NCBI GenBank assembly: GCA_016756725.1
Contig: JAESII010000005.1
Coordinates: forward strand, 158,247 to 222,246
Length of the DNA: 64,000 nt
DNA from: Synergistaceae bacterium
Lineage (GTDB): Bacteria > Synergistota > Synergistia > Synergistales > Aminithiophilaceae
Reading direction: 5' to 3'
In this document: positions 1 through 8,298 of the stretch, one piece after another
Position numbering within the stretch: position 1 is the first letter of the stretch
Layout of the letters: the number at the start of each line of letters is the position of its first letter
Position numbers and translations under genes: made by a program
Notes under the pieces: model-generated
Databases searched by the model: none
Seen by the model: only the letters and a program-made list of their open reading frames with translations
Told to the model about the DNA's origin: nothing

Positions 1-19
1 CCCCCCCCCCCCCCCCCCC
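1..19. repeat. Homopolymer run of 19 C at the window edge
   Basis: The first nineteen bases are all C, just downstream of the hcp stop codon. A run this long is unusual in a bacterial chromosome. It may be a genuine phase-variable tract, a contig end, or a base-calling artefact. Nothing else is present before the hcp stop. Confidence 0.6.
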
Positions 20-41
20 GCTTCTCCTGTCGCTGCTGTCC

Positions 42-1706
42 TTACTTGCCGGCAATCATGGCCGTCACGTCGGCCTCGACGGTGTCGATGCCCTTGATGC
101 CGAAGTTGTCGACGAGCACCTTGGCCACATTGGGCGAGAGGAAGGCCGGGAGAGTGGGGCCGAGGCGGATGTCCTTCACGCCCAGGTGGAGGAGGGCCAG
201 AAGGACGGCGACGGCCTTCTGCTCGTACCAGGCGATGTCGTAGGAGATGGGCAGTTCGTTGATGTCGCTTAGGCCGAAGACCTCCTTCAGCTTGAGGGCG
301 ATCACGGCCAGCGAGTAGGAATCGTTGCACTGGCCGGCGTCGAGGACGCGGGGGATGCCTCCGATGTCGCCGAGATCAAGCTTGTTGTAGCGGTACTTGG
401 CGCAGCCTGCCGTGAGGATCACCGTGTCCATCGGGAGGGCCTGGGCCACTTCGGTATAATAGACCCGGCTCTTGTGGCGGCCGTCGCAGCCGGCCATGAC
501 GACGAAGCGCTTGATGGCTCCGCTCTTGACGGCTTCGACGACCTTGTCGGCCAGAGCCAGCACCTGATTGTGGGCGAAGCCGCCGACGATCGTCCCCGTC
601 TCGAGCTCCGTCGGAGCCTGGCAGGTCTTGGCCTTGGCGATAATGGCGGAGAAGTCCTTCACGCCGCCCTCGGGCCTGTCGGCGATGTGGACGGAGCCGG
701 GATAGCCTGCCATGCCCGTCGTGTAGAGCCGGTCCTTGTAGGTGTTATGGGATTTGAGGGGCACCAGGCAGTTGGTGGTCATCAGGATCGGGCCGTTGAA
801 GGCCTCGAACTCGTCGTTCTGCTTCCACCAGGAGCCGCCGTAGTTGCCCACGAAGTGGTCGAATTTCTTGAAGGCCGGGTAGTAGTGGGCCGGAAGCATC
901 TCGCCGTGGGTGTAGACGTCGACGCCCGTTCCCTCGGTTTGTTTCAGGAGGTCCTCCATGTCGCGCAGGTCATGGCCGCTGATGAGGATGGCGGGGCGGG
1001 TGCCGACGCCGATGTTGACCTTGGTGATCTCCGGGTTGCCGTAGGTTTCCGTGTTGGCCCTGTCCAGGAGGGCCATGGTCTGGACGGCAATCTCTCCGGC
1101 CTTGAGGACGAGGCCCGTCATTTCGTCGACGGAGAGGTCCTTCGTCGTCGAGGCAAGGGCCTTCATGAAGAAGTCGTAGAGGGCCTTGTCCTCGTAGCCC
1201 AGGACGGCGGCGTGGTCGGCATAGGCGGCGATTCCCTTGAGGCCGATGATCAGAAGCTCCCTCAGAGAGCGGACGTCCTCGTTTTCCGTCGCGAGAACCC
1301 CGACGGACCTGGCCTTTTCCTGATAGGCCGCCTCTTTCCGGGCGCTCCACGTGGCGGCGTCGTGCAGGCTCTCGCTGAAGTCCCCGCCGTTCTTCTTTCT
1401 GTAGGCGGCGAGGAAGCGGTCGCGGATGGCGTCGCGGCACTGCTGGGCCTCGTCGATGAGGGCCACGAAACGCTCGTCATCCCAGTTGGCGTTGGTGATC
1501 GTCGTGAAGAGTCCCTGAGAGACGAAAAGACCTTCACCGTCGTCGTCGATGCCGACTTCGCGGGCCTTCTCAGCCCAGAGGGCGATGCCCTTCAGGGTGT
1601 AGATGAGCAGATCCTGAAGGTTCGATGTCACCTCGGGCTTGCCGCAGACGCCCCGGACGGTGCAACCCTTGTTGGCGGCGCATTCCTGACACTGGAAACA
1701 GAACAT
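42..1706 (-). CDS. hcp: Hydroxylamine reductase / hybrid-cluster protein
   Basis: This 554-residue protein is of normal family length. The N-terminus begins MFCFQCQE and carries Cys3, Cys6, Cys15 and Cys21, the CX2CX8CX5C pattern that binds the proximal iron-sulfur cluster in class I Hcp of anaerobes. Further conserved Cys residues of the hybrid 4Fe-2S-2O cluster lie in the C-terminal half, for example in the stretches [15 protein letters not shown] and [11 protein letters not shown]. Known roles are reduction of hydroxylamine and nitric oxide, and protein nitrosylation control, in the cytoplasm. The ATG at 1706 has an AAGGAGG site a few bases upstream. An 11-codon upstream extension is possible but lacks a ribosome site. 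The gene is divergent from a Crp/Fnr regulator, the usual arrangement for an HcpR-type regulator and its target. Confidence 0.95.
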   Translation of the reverse strand: MFCFQCQECAANKGCTVRGVCGKPEVTSNLQDLLIYTLKGIALWAEKAREVGIDDDGEGLFVSQGLFTTITNANWDDERFVALIDEAQQCRDAIRDRFLAAYRKKNGGDFSESLHDAATWSARKEAAYQEKARSVGVLATENEDVRSLRELLIIGLKGIAAYADHAAVLGYEDKALYDFFMKALASTTKDLSVDEMTGLVLKAGEIAVQTMALLDRANTETYGNPEITKVNIGVGTRPAILISGHDLRDMEDLLKQTEGTGVDVYTHGEMLPAHYYPAFKKFDHFVGNYGGSWWKQNDEFEAFNGPILMTTNCLVPLKSHNTYKDRLYTTGMAGYPGSVHIADRPEGGVKDFSAIIAKAKTCQAPTELETGTIVGGFAHNQVLALADKVVEAVKSGAIKRFVVMAGCDGRHKSRVYYTEVAQALPMDTVILTAGCAKYRYNKLDLGDIGGIPRVLDAGQCNDSYSLAVIALKLKEVFGLSDINELPISYDIAWYEQKAVAVLLALLHLGVKDIRLGPTLPAFLSPNVAKVLVDNFGIKGIDTVEADVTAMIAGK

Positions 1707-1759
1707 GGCAGTTCCTCCTTGTGATCGGCCTATCCCCATGACGGGGTTCTCTAGAAGAT

Positions 1760-1786
1760 CCCTTTCCCGGCTTGGCCGGGGAAGGG
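1760..1786. promoter_or_regulatory. Hairpin in the hcp/regulator divergent intergenic region
   Basis: A 12-base-pair stem (1760-1771 with 1775-1786, one G-U pair, loop TTG) lies between the divergent hcp and Crp/Fnr genes. No T-run follows it on either strand, so it is not a standard terminator. It could lie in the 5' leader of hcp or overlap an operator. No clear HcpR or FNR box was recognised. Confidence 0.4.
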
Positions 1787-1875
1787 ACCGTAAGCCTCAG
1801 TGATTGCATGATAGGTCAGAGAAGCTCCCTTTTCCTTGATCTCCGTCAAAAAACCTGTCGCAGGAGGTTGAAGCC

Positions 1876-2562
1876 ATGAGGGACAGATCGGCTCTGAAGG
1901 CCCTGGCCGGATTCGAGGGGCTACCACAGGAGGACCAGGAAAAGCTTCTTTCCATCGCCCTTCCCCGACATTTCGCCAAAAAAGAAGTCATCTTCGCCGA
2001 AAGGGACGAGGGCGAGGGTTTCTTTGTCGTCGTCGAGGGCAAAGTCAAGGTCCTCAAGGCCTCACCGGAGGGCAAGGAGGTCATCCTCCACCTCTGCGGT
2101 CCCGGCGACCACATCGGCCAGGTGGCCCTCTTCGGCGACAAGGGGTTTCCCGCCTCGGCCGAGGCTCTCACGGCCTGCCGCCTCCTCTTCTTTCCCCGGA
2201 CGGCCATCCTGGACCTGCTTCGCCGCGAGCCTCAGCTGGCCCTCAACTTGCTGGCCTTTCTCTCCCTGAGGCTGCGCCAGCTCACGGTGCAGGTCGAAAG
2301 TCTGGCTCTCAAGGAAGTGCCGGGTAGGCTGGCGTCATACCTGCTCTATCTGGCCGAGGAGCAGCGCTCCCCTGGAGGGGTCTCCCTCGATTCCTCCAAG
2401 GGCCAGTTGGCCGGTATGCTGGGCACGACGCCGGAGACGCTCTCGCGGATCTTTTCCGATATGGCCGAACGGGGGCTCATCGAGGTGGACCGCCGCGAGG
2501 TGAGCCTTCTGGACCAGGAAGGGCTCAAGGCCCTGGCGGAAGAGGGTCGCTACGCCACCTGA
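1876..2562 (+). CDS. Crp/Fnr family transcriptional regulator (candidate HcpR)
   Basis: This is a 228-residue regulator with a cyclic-nucleotide-binding-like beta barrel (about residues 15-125), a dimerisation helix, and a C-terminal helix-turn-helix (about 165-205; SKGQLAGMLGTTPETLSRIFSDM). The ATG follows a GGAGG site (caggaggttgaagcc). It lacks the N-terminal Cys cluster of FNR, so it is more like the heme- or NO-sensing HcpR/Dnr branch of the family. Its position head-to-head with hcp makes hcp the obvious target and nitrosative stress the likely signal; that link is inference from position. Confidence 0.85.
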   Translation: MRDRSALKALAGFEGLPQEDQEKLLSIALPRHFAKKEVIFAERDEGEGFFVVVEGKVKVLKASPEGKEVILHLCGPGDHIGQVALFGDKGFPASAEALTACRLLFFPRTAILDLLRREPQLALNLLAFLSLRLRQLTVQVESLALKEVPGRLASYLLYLAEEQRSPGGVSLDSSKGQLAGMLGTTPETLSRIFSDMAERGLIEVDRREVSLLDQEGLKALAEEGRYAT

Positions 2563-2787
2563 CGGAAGGTCTCCCGAAAGAAGAGAGGCATCCCCAGTCC
2601 CCGATAGGCTCCGGAGATTCCCTTGATCGAGGCCCATGAACAGTGATTTCACCCGGGGGGGGGTGAGAAAAATCACCCTTCCGTTCTTTCGTGTAGCCTT
2701 GTAGACTTCTGCATAATGAAATTGCATGAAATGGGGGCGCCTGACGAAGCACGACTGGGCCTACCGACGAGAGGAGTTGAGCGCATC
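2563..2787. other. 225-base intergenic region with a G9 tract and a weak promoter-like site
   Basis: This stretch between the regulator and the lipoprotein gene contains no supported gene. It holds a run of nine G around 2657-2665 within an imperfect hairpin (GTGATTTCACCC ... GGGTGAGAAAAATCAC) that could end the regulator transcript. A CATAAT -10-like hexamer near 2713, with only a weak -35, could serve the downstream gene. Confidence 0.35.
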
Positions 2788-3510
2788 ATGAGACGGACCC
2801 TGAGCAATCTATGGAGCAACCGAAAGTCTTCATCACTCGTTCTGATGGTCACCGTTCTGGTTTTATCGCTTTTCCTTCTTGGGTGATGCGGCGGCGGAAG
2901 CGACGGCCCTGCTCCCGGACCCGAACCTGACCCCGGCACGACGGCCATGGAGGCCTGGCAGGGCAACTGGAGCGGCAGTGGAACGGCGACGGGACAGCTC
3001 GGCGATGACCCGGCGGCGATGACCGGCGGCACGGCAACGATCACCGTCTCTTCCTTCAACTTCCAGGCCGCCTCAGCGGGCGAGCATCTGGTTGAACTCA
3101 CCCTGGCCGGTTCTGCCACCGGCTCGGCCGAGGGGCAGCAGGCCTCGGTGACCGTCAGCGGCTTTAAGGTGCTGCTTTACGGCGAGGAAAGGGCTGATGG
3201 CGACCTGGCCATCACCGGTTTCCGGGTGACCGAAGGGAGCGGTACGGCGACGATCCCAGGTTGGGGAGAGGTTCCCTTCGACGTCCAGGAGTCGACAGAG
3301 CCCCTCGCCCGTGATTTTCCCGAACCCCTTCTGCTGAAGAACACGGGTTTCGACGTCGATCTGAACGGCAGCCAGGACGGTATAGAGGGCGAGGGACAAG
3401 CGACGGCGGTCCTCAGCGGCAACACCCTGACCCTCGATGCCTCCGGAGCCGGATCGGCGGCCATGGGCCTGGTTGAAGACGTGGTCCTGCATATGACCCT
3501 TCGCAAATAA
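2788..3510 (+). CDS. Putative lipoprotein with an in-frame TGA at the lipobox
   Basis: The reading frame opens at ATG 2788 after a GAGGAG site and encodes a signal peptide (MRRTLSNLW, then a hydrophobic core ending LSLFLLG). It meets TGA at 2884-2886, then continues as CGGGSDGPAPGPEPDPG and a further roughly 190 residues without another stop. LLG followed by Cys is a lipobox, so the TGA sits exactly between the signal peptide and the lipidated Cys (or at the Cys itself, if TGC changed to TGA). The body is Gly/Ser/Thr-rich and looks like a small beta-rich extracytoplasmic domain of no recognised family. Only ATG 2947 offers a later start, and it would give a leaderless cytoplasmic fragment. 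Readings are nonsense mutation, sequencing error, or recoding (selenocysteine); no clear SECIS hairpin was found. Confidence 0.6.
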
Positions 3511-3524
3511 CAGGGGATGACGAA

Positions 3525-3556
3525 GGGGGGAGCCTCTGCCAGGCTCCCCCCTTTTT
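3525..3556 (+). terminator. Intrinsic terminator after the lipoprotein gene
   Basis: A perfect 11-base-pair stem (3525-3535 with 3541-3551, loop CTGCC) is followed by TTTTT. It lies 15 bases after the stop codon. Confidence 0.9.
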
Positions 3557-3617
3557 CTTCACACACTTCTCTCCCGTCGCCGACGTCGGGGGAGACCATT
3601 CACCTTTGGGGGGCATC

Positions 3618-4661
3618 ATGGGCTTAACGAACAGACCCGTTTTTTGTCGTCTTCTTCGCGGCCTCCTGCTGATTCTCCTGGTGGCCTTGCCCTTGGAGAT
3701 GGAGGCTGCAGAATTACGCTTCGTCACCGTCAATGACTTCCACGGGGCCATCAAACCCCGCGAAGATGACCGGGGCGGTCTCAGCCGAATCGCCTCTGTC
3801 GTCAAATCCGCGAGAGAAAGCAGTGCCGCCGAGGGAGTCCCCTTCATGGCCCTCAATCTGGGAGACAACGTGGTCTTCGAGGAGGACGCCAGAACCTACA
3901 GGCTTTTTGGCGGCGAGCCTGAGTTTTACGGGATGACTTTGGCCGGCATCGATCTGGCGATTCCGGGCAACCACGACTTCGCTCTGGGCACGGATTTCTT
4001 CGCTGACGCCCTGGAGCATGCCGGTTTTGACCTGCTCTGCACCAATTTTCTTGAAGAACGTTCGGACCGCCTGGCAGAAAGGTTTCTGCCCTACAAGGTC
4101 GTCGATTTCGACGGCCTGCGGGTCGGTTTTTTCGGCCTCCTCATCGCCGCCTATGACAGCAGGGATTACGCCTCCGACAACTACATGACCATCGCCCGCG
4201 AGGTGGTCCGCCTCCTTCGGGAAGAGGAGCGGTGCACCGTCGTGATCGCCCTGTCTCATCTGGGCTATCTCTGGGACAGAGAACTGGCCGGTGCCGTCGA
4301 CGGCATCGACGTCATCTGCGGCGGTCATACCCATCTTGCCCTGAAGAGGCCGGCCGTCGTCAACGGCACGGCCATCGTCCACGGCGGGGCCTATGGACAG
4401 CAGGTGGGAGAGCTTTCTCTCTTCGTTGATGACGCCGGGGAGGTGGTTTCCCTGGACTGGGAGCTGCGGGCCATGGATGGGACGGTCCCCGACGACGAAG
4501 AGGTCCTGGCTTTCTTGGAGCCCTTCTGGGATGCCTACCCGGGCAAGGAGGACAGCCCCGCCTCGGCGGGAGGCGGCGGCTGTTCCATGACCTTCGCGCC
4601 GGCGCTTATCATCGTGCCTCTCCTGCTGCTTCAAGGCCGGTCCGGGCTCGGCAGGCGCTGA
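3618..4661 (+). CDS. Secreted metallophosphatase / 5'-nucleotidase-like protein with Synergist-CTERM tail
   Basis: This exported protein of about 347 residues has an N-terminal signal segment (about residues 10-30, RGLLLILLVALPLEMEAAE) followed by a calcineurin-like metallophosphatase domain. Metal-binding motifs are visible: VNDFHG near the start, LGDN, GNHDF, and CGGHTHL. These match the UshA/5'-nucleotidase branch, which removes phosphate from nucleotides outside the cell. It lacks the second, C-terminal nucleotidase domain of full-length UshA. The tail SPASAGGGGCS, a hydrophobic stretch and a final RR match the Synergist-CTERM protein-sorting signal. ATG 3618 is chosen because GGGGGG lies at the right distance upstream; TTG 3606 is an in-frame alternative. 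Confidence 0.85.
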   Translation: MGLTNRPVFCRLLRGLLLILLVALPLEMEAAELRFVTVNDFHGAIKPREDDRGGLSRIASVVKSARESSAAEGVPFMALNLGDNVVFEEDARTYRLFGGEPEFYGMTLAGIDLAIPGNHDFALGTDFFADALEHAGFDLLCTNFLEERSDRLAERFLPYKVVDFDGLRVGFFGLLIAAYDSRDYASDNYMTIAREVVRLLREEERCTVVIALSHLGYLWDRELAGAVDGIDVICGGHTHLALKRPAVVNGTAIVHGGAYGQQVGELSLFVDDAGEVVSLDWELRAMDGTVPDDEEVLAFLEPFWDAYPGKEDSPASAGGGGCSMTFAPALIIVPLLLLQGRSGLGRR

Positions 4662-4692
4662 ACGCTTTGCCGCAACGGCCTCTTCGGACCCC

Positions 4693-4732
4693 TTTCAGGG
4701 CCTCCCCGCCGGGGAGGCCCTGAAACCTTTTT
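4693..4732 (+). terminator. Intrinsic terminator after the nucleotidase-like gene
   Basis: A perfect 15-base-pair stem (4693-4707 with 4711-4725, loop GCC) is followed by CC and TTTTT. Confidence 0.9.
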
Positions 4733-4895
4733 GCCCTGGCGGTGCTATAGTTGATGAAGGTTCCCGAAGGCGATGGCGCAAGGGCGCCTTCCTCCGGCTG
4801 GGGCCTGAGAAATCGTCAGGGCCGAAGCTCTGTCCGCAGCGGTCTCAGGCTCCGCCGTCGGGCTCCAAAGTGATCGATAAAAGGAGGGTCTTTCC

Positions 4896-6383
4896 GTGCA
4901 GGACATCCTGATCGGCAAGGGGGAGAACCCCGTCTCGCTCCTTGCCAGGTACGGCAACCGCCACGGCCTTATCGCCGGGGCGACAGGAACGGGCAAGACC
5001 GTATCCGTCATGGTCCTGGCCGAGGGCTTTTCCCGGATGGGAGTGCCCGTCTTCCTGGCCGACGTGAAGGGCGACGTGGCGGGCCTGGCCATGGCGGGCA
5101 GCGCCAACGACAAGATCCGCCAGCGGGTCGACCAGATCGGCATCGAGGGCTACGTAAACGAGGCCAGCCCCGTCCTCTTCTGGGACGTCTTCGGCCGGTC
5201 GGGCCACAAGGTGCGGACTACGGTGAGCGAGATCGGTCCCGGCCTGATGGCGCGGATCCTTGAGCTCAACGACACCCAGGCAGGGGTCCTTGAGATCGCC
5301 TTTCGCCTGGCCGATGAAGAGGGACTTCTCCTTCTCGATCTCGACGACCTGCGTTCCCTTCTCGGCTTCGTCGTCGAAAACCGCAAGGAAATCTCCAAGA
5401 CCTACGGGCTGGTGAGCTCCCAATCGGTGGGAGCCATTCAGAGAGCCCTCCTCACCCTGGAGCGCGAAGGGGGCGACGCCTTCTTCGGCGAGCCCGCCCT
5501 GGAGCTGACGGACCTGGTCCGGACGGACCTCTCGGGGCGGGGCGTCATCAGCATCCTCGCCGCGGACGAGCTCATCCTCAAGCCGAGGCTCTATTCGACT
5601 CTTCTGCTCTGGCTGCTTTCGGAGTTCTTCGAAAACCTGCCCGAAGTGGGCGATCAGGAGAAGCCCCGCCTCGTTTTCATCTTCGACGAGGCCCATCTTC
5701 TTTTCGATGACGCCCCTCCGGCGCTGCGCCAGAAGGTGGAGCAGGTGGTGCGCATCATCCGCTCCAAGGGAGTGGGCGTCTACTTCTGCTCCCAGTTTCC
5801 CGACGACGTTCCCGACGAGATCCTGGGCCAGCTGGGCAACCGGATCCAGCACGCCCTCCGGTCCTACACGCCGAGAGACCAGAAGGCCGTCCGTACGGCG
5901 GCGGAGACTTTCGTGAAAAACCCCGCCTTCAACGTCGCCGAAACCATCTCCCAGCTCGCCGTCGGCGAAGCTCTCGTCTCGACGCTTCAGGAAAAAGGCG
6001 TCCCCATGCCCGTCGAGCGTACCCTCATCTGTCCCCCGCGGTGCCCTATGGGCGCCATTTCGGAGGAGGAACGGGCCGCGGTGATCGCCCGAAGCCCCGT
6101 CGGCATCAAATACGACCGGGCCGTCAACCGCGAATCGGCCTACGAGATCCTGGCCAGACGGGCCCTGGAAAGCGCCCCCCCAACGGAGAGCCCCAACGGC
6201 TCCTCCTCCAAGGAGCAGGAGGAACGGAGTCTCGTCGGTGAGTTCCTCTGGGGCACGAAGCGGCGCCAGGGCATGGTCGAGACCATGGCCAAACAGGCGG
6301 CCCGGACCGTCGGCAGCCAGGTGGGTCGCCAGATCCTCCGGGGCATCCTGGGAGGCCTCCTCGGGAACTCCCGGTCCCGCTAG
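4896..6383 (+). CDS. HerA-like ATPase (DUF853 / YjgR family)
   Basis: This 495-residue protein is probably an NTP-driven DNA or RNA translocase of the HerA/FtsK superfamily; its cellular role is not established. Walker A is GATGTGKT (residues 28-35) and Walker B is LVFIFDEAHLLF (about 259-270). The helicase HerA C-terminal signature continues with RSKGVGVYFCSQFPDDVPDEILGQLGNRIQHALRSY. The C-terminal 60 residues are basic and Gly-rich. Start is GTG 4896, preceded by AAGGAGG. It is a single-gene unit with terminators on both sides. Confidence 0.88.
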   Translation: MQDILIGKGENPVSLLARYGNRHGLIAGATGTGKTVSVMVLAEGFSRMGVPVFLADVKGDVAGLAMAGSANDKIRQRVDQIGIEGYVNEASPVLFWDVFGRSGHKVRTTVSEIGPGLMARILELNDTQAGVLEIAFRLADEEGLLLLDLDDLRSLLGFVVENRKEISKTYGLVSSQSVGAIQRALLTLEREGGDAFFGEPALELTDLVRTDLSGRGVISILAADELILKPRLYSTLLLWLLSEFFENLPEVGDQEKPRLVFIFDEAHLLFDDAPPALRQKVEQVVRIIRSKGVGVYFCSQFPDDVPDEILGQLGNRIQHALRSYTPRDQKAVRTAAETFVKNPAFNVAETISQLAVGEALVSTLQEKGVPMPVERTLICPPRCPMGAISEEERAAVIARSPVGIKYDRAVNRESAYEILARRALESAPPTESPNGSSSKEQEERSLVGEFLWGTKRRQGMVETMAKQAARTVGSQVGRQILRGILGGLLGNSRSR

Positions 6384-6408
6384 CCCTTTCGGGGGTCCCC
6401 AAATCGAG

Positions 6409-6444
6409 AAAGGCCGGCGCGACAGCTCCGTCGCGCCGGCCTTT
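6409..6444 (+). terminator. Terminator after the HerA-like gene
   Basis: A perfect 15-base-pair GC-rich stem (6409-6423 with 6430-6444, loop AGCTCC) is followed by CTCCTT. The T-run is poor but the stem is very stable. Confidence 0.75.
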
Positions 6445-6526
6445 CTCCTTGGCGGGTTCCGAGGCGTCTATCTGAAAAAGGCCCGAAAAGAAGGGCGGGA
6501 GGCATATACCGGGTGGGGTTATGTTG

Positions 6527-6548
6527 TATAATGACATTCGTTCTCATT
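6527..6548 (+). promoter_or_regulatory. -10 element and overlapping inverted repeat before the flavoprotein gene
   Basis: TATAAT at 6527-6532 is the best -10 site in the 248-base gap; the -35 region is weak. An imperfect operator-like inverted repeat, AATGA-N9-TCATT (6530-6548), overlaps its downstream edge and could bind a redox or metal repressor. The assignment to a regulator family is not possible from the sequence. Confidence 0.45.
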
Positions 6549-6631
6549 GAGAGTGTTCCAATTTTCCGATGGCAATTGCAAGGTCGGTTTTTCTCTCGTC
6601 TGTTTAATCTTAATACAATGGAGGTCTGGAG

Positions 6632-7975
6632 ATGACGAAAACGGATGTGCTCGTTCTGGGAGGTCTTTCGGGCATCACGGCGGGAATCAGCTGTCGCCGC
6701 CACTACCCCGACAAAAAGGTGACCCTCATCCGCAAGGAGGGGACCGTCCTCGTTCCCTGTGGGATCCCCTACATCTACGGCACCGTGGGGAGCCCGGCGA
6801 ACAACGTCGTTCCCGATGGCTTGCTTGAAAAGAACGACATTGATCTCGTCAAGGGTGAGGCCGTCGACGTCGACAGGGAGAGGAAGGTCGTCACCCTCGC
6901 CGACGGTCAGACCTTCCAGTACGACAAGCTCGTCTTCGCCACCGGTTCCATGCCTCTGGTGCCGCCCATTCCCGGCGTGGACAAGCAGAACGTCTTCCCC
7001 GTCAAGAAGGAATTCGACTACCTCGGCTGCGTCCTCGACGGCATGGCCGCCGTCAAGGATCTCGTCATCATCGGCGGCGGCTTCATCGGCGTCGAATTCG
7101 CCGACGAGTGCCGCAAGGGACGGGACATCAACGTCACCGTCATCGAGGCGCTGCCTCACTGTCTCCAGATGGCCATGGACGACGAGTACTGTGCCGAAGC
7201 CGAGGCCAAGCTCACCGAGGCCGGCGTGACGGTCCGGACCAACGCCAAGGTCGAGGCCATCATCGGCGAGACGGCCGTCCGGGCCGTCCGTCTTGCCGGA
7301 GGAGAAGAGATCAAGGCCGACATGGTCATCCTCGGCATCGGAGCCGTTCCCAACACGGTCCTGGCCGAAAAGGCCGGTCTCGAGCTCGGCTTCAGGAAGA
7401 CCATCAAGGTGGACCGCTACATGAGGACCTACACCGACCCCGACGTCTTCGCCTGCGGTGACTGTGCCGAGAAGCACTCCTTCTTCACGGGGCGGCCCGT
7501 CGGCGTCATGCTCGCCTCCATCGCCACCGCCGAAGCCCGCATCGCCGGCTCCAACCTCTTTTCGCCCGTCCACCAGAACTGCGGGGCCGTCAGCGTCTTC
7601 TCGACCATGATCAACGGCCGGGCCTTCGGCGTCGCCGGACTGACGGAGCGCATGGCCCGCCAGGCGGGGATGAAGATCGTCGTCACCACAGCCGAGGCGC
7701 CCGACACCCACCCCGGCGGCATGCCCGACTCGTGCCTCACCAGGGTGAAGCTCATCTTCGCCAAGGACACGGGCACCCTCCTGGGCGGGGCCGCCTCGGG
7801 CGGCCGGTCCATCGGCGAGATGGTCAACGTCATGAGCGCCTGCATCATGCACGGCATGACGGCCGATGCCATCACCCAGTTCCAGATGGGCACCCACCCC
7901 GCCCTCACCTCGTCGCCCATCGGCTATCCTATCGTCAACGCAGCCTGCAAGGCTGTCCTGCCCCTGCGGGACTGA
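6632..7975 (+). CDS. FAD/NAD(P)-dependent CoA-disulfide reductase / NADH oxidase-like protein
   Basis: This is a 447-residue flavoprotein of the pyridine-nucleotide-disulfide oxidoreductase class. The motif VPCGIPY places a single redox cysteine at residue 43, the position used by CoA-disulfide reductase and NADH oxidase (Nox). A second Rossmann motif VIIGGGFIGVEFADEC (about 149-164) binds NAD(P)H, TDPDVFACGDCAE binds FAD, and the last 120 residues form the dimerisation domain. Likely substrates are CoA disulfide, polysulfide or oxygen; the sequence alone does not decide. The first Rossmann motif is slightly unusual (VLGGLSGITAGIS). ATG 6632 follows TGGAGGTCTGGAG. Confidence 0.85.
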   Translation: MTKTDVLVLGGLSGITAGISCRRHYPDKKVTLIRKEGTVLVPCGIPYIYGTVGSPANNVVPDGLLEKNDIDLVKGEAVDVDRERKVVTLADGQTFQYDKLVFATGSMPLVPPIPGVDKQNVFPVKKEFDYLGCVLDGMAAVKDLVIIGGGFIGVEFADECRKGRDINVTVIEALPHCLQMAMDDEYCAEAEAKLTEAGVTVRTNAKVEAIIGETAVRAVRLAGGEEIKADMVILGIGAVPNTVLAEKAGLELGFRKTIKVDRYMRTYTDPDVFACGDCAEKHSFFTGRPVGVMLASIATAEARIAGSNLFSPVHQNCGAVSVFSTMINGRAFGVAGLTERMARQAGMKIVVTTAEAPDTHPGGMPDSCLTRVKLIFAKDTGTLLGGAASGGRSIGEMVNVMSACIMHGMTADAITQFQMGTHPALTSSPIGYPIVNAACKAVLPLRD

Positions 7976-8117
7976 TCTTTTGCCGGGACCGGTCTGCCCC
8001 CGGCCAGATTTCTCCTTGGAGGGAGGCCATGAGGTCTGACTCCGAAAGAGAGGGACCTCTGGTTTTATGCCCCCAAGTAAGATGGCTCCCAAGAAAAGAT
8101 GGGATGGGAAAAGAAAA

Positions 8118-8147
8118 AGGGGTTCGCGGAAAATCCCGCGAACCCCT
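8118..8147 (-). terminator. Terminator of tRNA-Val
   Basis: On the minus strand a 12-base-pair stem (8136-8147 with 8118-8129) is followed by CTTTTTCTTTTCC, directly downstream of the tRNA. Confidence 0.85.
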
Positions 8148-8155
8148 GTCTTTGC

Positions 8156-8230
<75 letters not shown>

Positions 8231-8242
8231 GTGACAGGAGAC

Positions 8243-8271
8243 ATTATAGGCGACAGTCCCGTCCTTGACAA
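8243..8271 (-). promoter_or_regulatory. Promoter of tRNA-Val
   Basis: Minus-strand TTGTCA, a 17-base spacer and TATAAT lie 12 bases upstream of the tRNA 5' end, an almost consensus sigma-70-type promoter. Confidence 0.85.
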
Positions 8272-8298
8272 GGCTTGGCCTCGCGAGGACCTTTCCGC

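Noticed and set aside
474-1724. Long plus-strand reading frame opposite hcp (416 codons)
   Set aside because: It is the antisense shadow of hcp with no ribosome site and low-complexity Gly/Asp/Val composition; the minus strand encodes a clear Hcp.
2884-2930. SECIS element for selenocysteine at TGA 2884
   Set aside because: The sequence after TGA is GC-rich but no stem-loop with the expected spacing and apical loop was recognised, so recoding was not called.
6530-6548. Fur box overlapping the -10 at 6527
   Set aside because: AATGA-N9-TCATT has the right length but the interior does not match the Fur consensus; recorded only as an inverted repeat.
6565-6592. Weak hairpin CCGA...TCGG followed by TTTTT in the leader of the flavoprotein gene
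   Set aside because: Only a four-base-pair outer stem; too weak to call a terminator or riboswitch.
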